Source: Pseudomonadota bacterium (GTDB lineage Bacteria > Pseudomonadota > Gammaproteobacteria > Woeseiales > Woeseiaceae). From it: a stretch of DNA of 7,170 bases. Each line of letters starts with the position of its first letter. Position 1 is the stretch's first letter. Position numbers and translations under genes: made by a program. Where the stretch lies: positions 1 to 7,170 of the forward strand of contig JAPUKV010000075.1 in NCBI GenBank assembly GCA_027295475.1, in the 5' to 3' direction. Below, one piece after another: positions 6,172 to 7,170 of this stretch. Under the pieces are notes generated by a model. That model saw only the letters and a program-made list of their open reading frames with translations. It was not told where the DNA came from and did not search any database.

Positions 6172-6200
6172 TCTTCTTATTAGAAATGCGTCTTCTTATT
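6172..6200. repeat. Two 10-bp direct repeats TCTTCTTATT, 19 bp apart
   Basis: Identical copies lie at 6172-6181 and 6191-6200 (AATAAGAAGA on the minus strand). One fills most of the spacer of the proposed promoter; the other begins at the edge of its -10 box and covers the predicted transcription start. The 19-bp period is close to two helical turns, as for a dimeric regulator binding one face of the DNA. The placement suggests a repressor site, but this is inference. Confidence 0.5.
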
Positions 6201-6207
6201 CTGTTCC
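6180..6207 (-). promoter_or_regulatory. ECF/sigma-E-like promoter candidate for the CFA-flavoprotein operon
   Basis: On the minus strand GGAACAG (6207-6201) is followed by exactly 15 nt and then TTCTAA (6185-6180). The E. coli sigma-E consensus is about GGAACTT-N15-GTCTAA or GTCAAA, so GGAAC, the spacing and TCTAA all fit. The implied start is near 6173, giving a short leader of about 14-23 nt that contains the GAGAGAGG ribosome-binding site. This agrees well with the gene start. A chance match remains possible. Confidence 0.45.
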
Positions 6208-6258
6208 GTTCTTCCGGCTCCAAGTTTGGCATTTGTCTGATGAATCGACAAGCGCCAT

Positions 6259-6298
6259 AGGCCCATTAGAACCCTATAGAAGCCTATAGAAGCCTATC
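6259..6298. repeat. Four 10-bp tandem repeats (GAAGCCTATA)
   Basis: Units are AGGCCCATTA (6259-6268), GAACCCTATA (6269-6278), GAAGCCTATA (6279-6288) and GAAGCCTATC (6289-6298). ATAGGC at 6257-6262 is inverted relative to GCCTAT at 6282-6287 and 6292-6297. A 10-bp period keeps all copies on one face of the helix. The array lies about 55-95 bp upstream of the proposed -35 box and downstream of the aldo/keto reductase gene stop. It could be an activator-binding array; simple slippage is the alternative. Confidence 0.6.
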
Positions 6299-6359
6299 TG
6301 ACCCGTGCCGGAATGCTATTTCGGCTATCACCTATGCTGAATCGGGCATTGCCGGACTT

Positions 6360-7163
6360 TCAGAAGGACCGTATGAGCTCAAGCATACGGAGCCTCGTTT
6401 TCTCGTCGGGCAAGCGCCCAAAACCGGCTGACAGATTGTCGATAGCGTGCTTTGTCTTGCTTGTTTCGGTAAGAACGCAATTGACCGCGGGGTTTGCAAG
6501 GATATATTTCAAGGAGAATTGCGCCCAGCTCCCGCAATCAAATTCGGCCACCCACGAAGGTAACGTTCTGTCTCTAACGAGGGCAAAATATTGCCCGTTG
6601 ATGAAAGGTCTGTTGACGACGACAGCGACGCCTTTCTCCCGTGCGAGTGGCAGGAGCCTGCTGCCCGATTCCGGCTCGAGCATCGAGTAGTTCAGTTGGA
6701 CAAAGTCCGCTGTCCCACTGTTGATCACCGACTCCACCAGGTCGTAATAGCTACTTCTACTGATGGCGATGCCGATGTAACGTGCGTGTCCCTCTTCTTT
6801 GGCATTGCGCGTCAAGCGCCACTGCTTGTCGAAATCGCCCGGATTGGGTAGCTGCAGGAGATCGAGCACGGCTTTTCCCTGCGCCTCTTTTGCGTACCGA
6901 ATGGCAGCATCGCTGTCCTGCGCACTCGTGGCGCCTACGTTATTGGCGAGAAAGAGTTTGCTTTTCGCATCATGCTCGTGCATGTACCTGCCAAGAATTT
7001 CCTGAATGCTGCTCCAGGCATCGACAAAACTTCCGCCGTTGCCGATCAAGATGTCCAGCAACTTGCGTGAGTTCTCGTAATCGCCGTCTCTGAATGACTG
7101 AGAGTTCCCCAGTCCGATGATCGGCAGCAGCTCCCCCGACGACGGGATCGGCCGCGTCGGCAT
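6360..7163 (-). CDS. Aldo/keto reductase-like protein, probably catalytically inactive
   Basis: A 267-residue AKR-fold protein. Family landmarks are RPIPSSGELLPIIGLG (4-19), GGSFVDAW (43-50), GHARYIGIAIS, DFVQLNYSMLEPE, the VAVVVNRPF strand, and the nucleotide-site region TSKTKHAIDNLSAG near the C-terminus. Of the catalytic tetrad only Asp48 remains. The Tyr expected shortly after it is absent (DAWSSIQEILG, which looks about three residues shorter than the usual D-x4-Y-G-x-x-E-x-x-LG). The Lys of the usual TK motif is Asn74 or Asn75 (FLANNV), and the His of the usual QxHN is Pro106 (LLQLPNP). Reduction by the normal mechanism is therefore unlikely. The ATG at 7163 has no spaced ribosome-binding site inside the window, and the frame stays open to base 7170, so the true start could lie beyond the edge, possibly adding a leader. 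It is on the same strand as the lipid operon but separated by 200 bp. Confidence 0.8.
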   Translation of the reverse strand: MPTRPIPSSGELLPIIGLGNSQSFRDGDYENSRKLLDILIGNGGSFVDAWSSIQEILGRYMHEHDAKSKLFLANNVGATSAQDSDAAIRYAKEAQGKAVLDLLQLPNPGDFDKQWRLTRNAKEEGHARYIGIAISRSSYYDLVESVINSGTADFVQLNYSMLEPESGSRLLPLAREKGVAVVVNRPFINGQYFALVRDRTLPSWVAEFDCGSWAQFSLKYILANPAVNCVLTETSKTKHAIDNLSAGFGRLPDEKTRLRMLELIRSF

Positions 7164-7170
7164 CCTGGCA

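Noticed and set aside
6307..6325. Hairpin GCCG...CGGC downstream of the aldo/keto reductase gene as a terminator
   Set aside because: The four GC pairs plus a short AT helix are weak, and no U-tract follows on the minus strand.
6313..6690. 125-codon plus-strand open frame opposite the aldo/keto reductase gene
   Set aside because: It is antisense to a clear protein family member and has no features of its own.

Overview
The window looks like a chromosomal stretch of a gammaproteobacterium, possibly marine. This rests on moderate GC content, the style of the protein families, an 11-residue GDRID-type repeat protein I associate with marine gammaproteobacteria, and a palindromic repeat whose ends resemble the GGGGTCTGTCC motif of REP-like elements in that class. 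The assignment is an inference, not a measurement. There are seven protein genes, two of which run to or near the window edges. No RNA genes or CRISPR array were seen.

Left part (1-1143, minus strand): the first 187 codons of a YfcC/DcuC-like transporter. Upstream of it lie a hairpin terminator, a small set of 13-bp tandem repeats, and a secreted, highly charged protein made almost entirely of 11-residue repeats. The 325-bp gap at 1144-1468 separates this gene from the plus-strand genes. It holds a weak promoter candidate and a 144-bp near-palindromic element (1284-1427) just upstream of the next gene.

Middle (1469-3400, plus strand): a two-gene unit 12 bp apart. It encodes an OPA-family organophosphate:phosphate antiporter relative (GlpT/UhpT/UhpC type) and a YihX-like HAD phosphatase. 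The pair suggests uptake or sensing of a phosphorylated compound coupled to its dephosphorylation. A small exported SH3-domain protein (3437-3781, minus) converges on this unit.

Right part (3908-7163, minus strand): an aldo/keto reductase relative that appears to have lost its catalytic Tyr, Lys and His. After a regulatory-looking gap of about 200 bp comes a cyclopropane-fatty-acid-synthase-type methyltransferase, followed 5 nt later by a geranylgeranyl-reductase-type flavoprotein. The gap contains an ECF/sigma-E-like promoter candidate, a pair of 10-bp direct repeats 19 bp apart, and four 10-bp tandem repeats. The tight methyltransferase-flavoprotein pairing suggests a membrane-lipid modification pathway under stress control. 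The most interesting points are this two-enzyme lipid unit with its promoter architecture, the probable AKR pseudoenzyme, and the palindromic element in the transporter leader.
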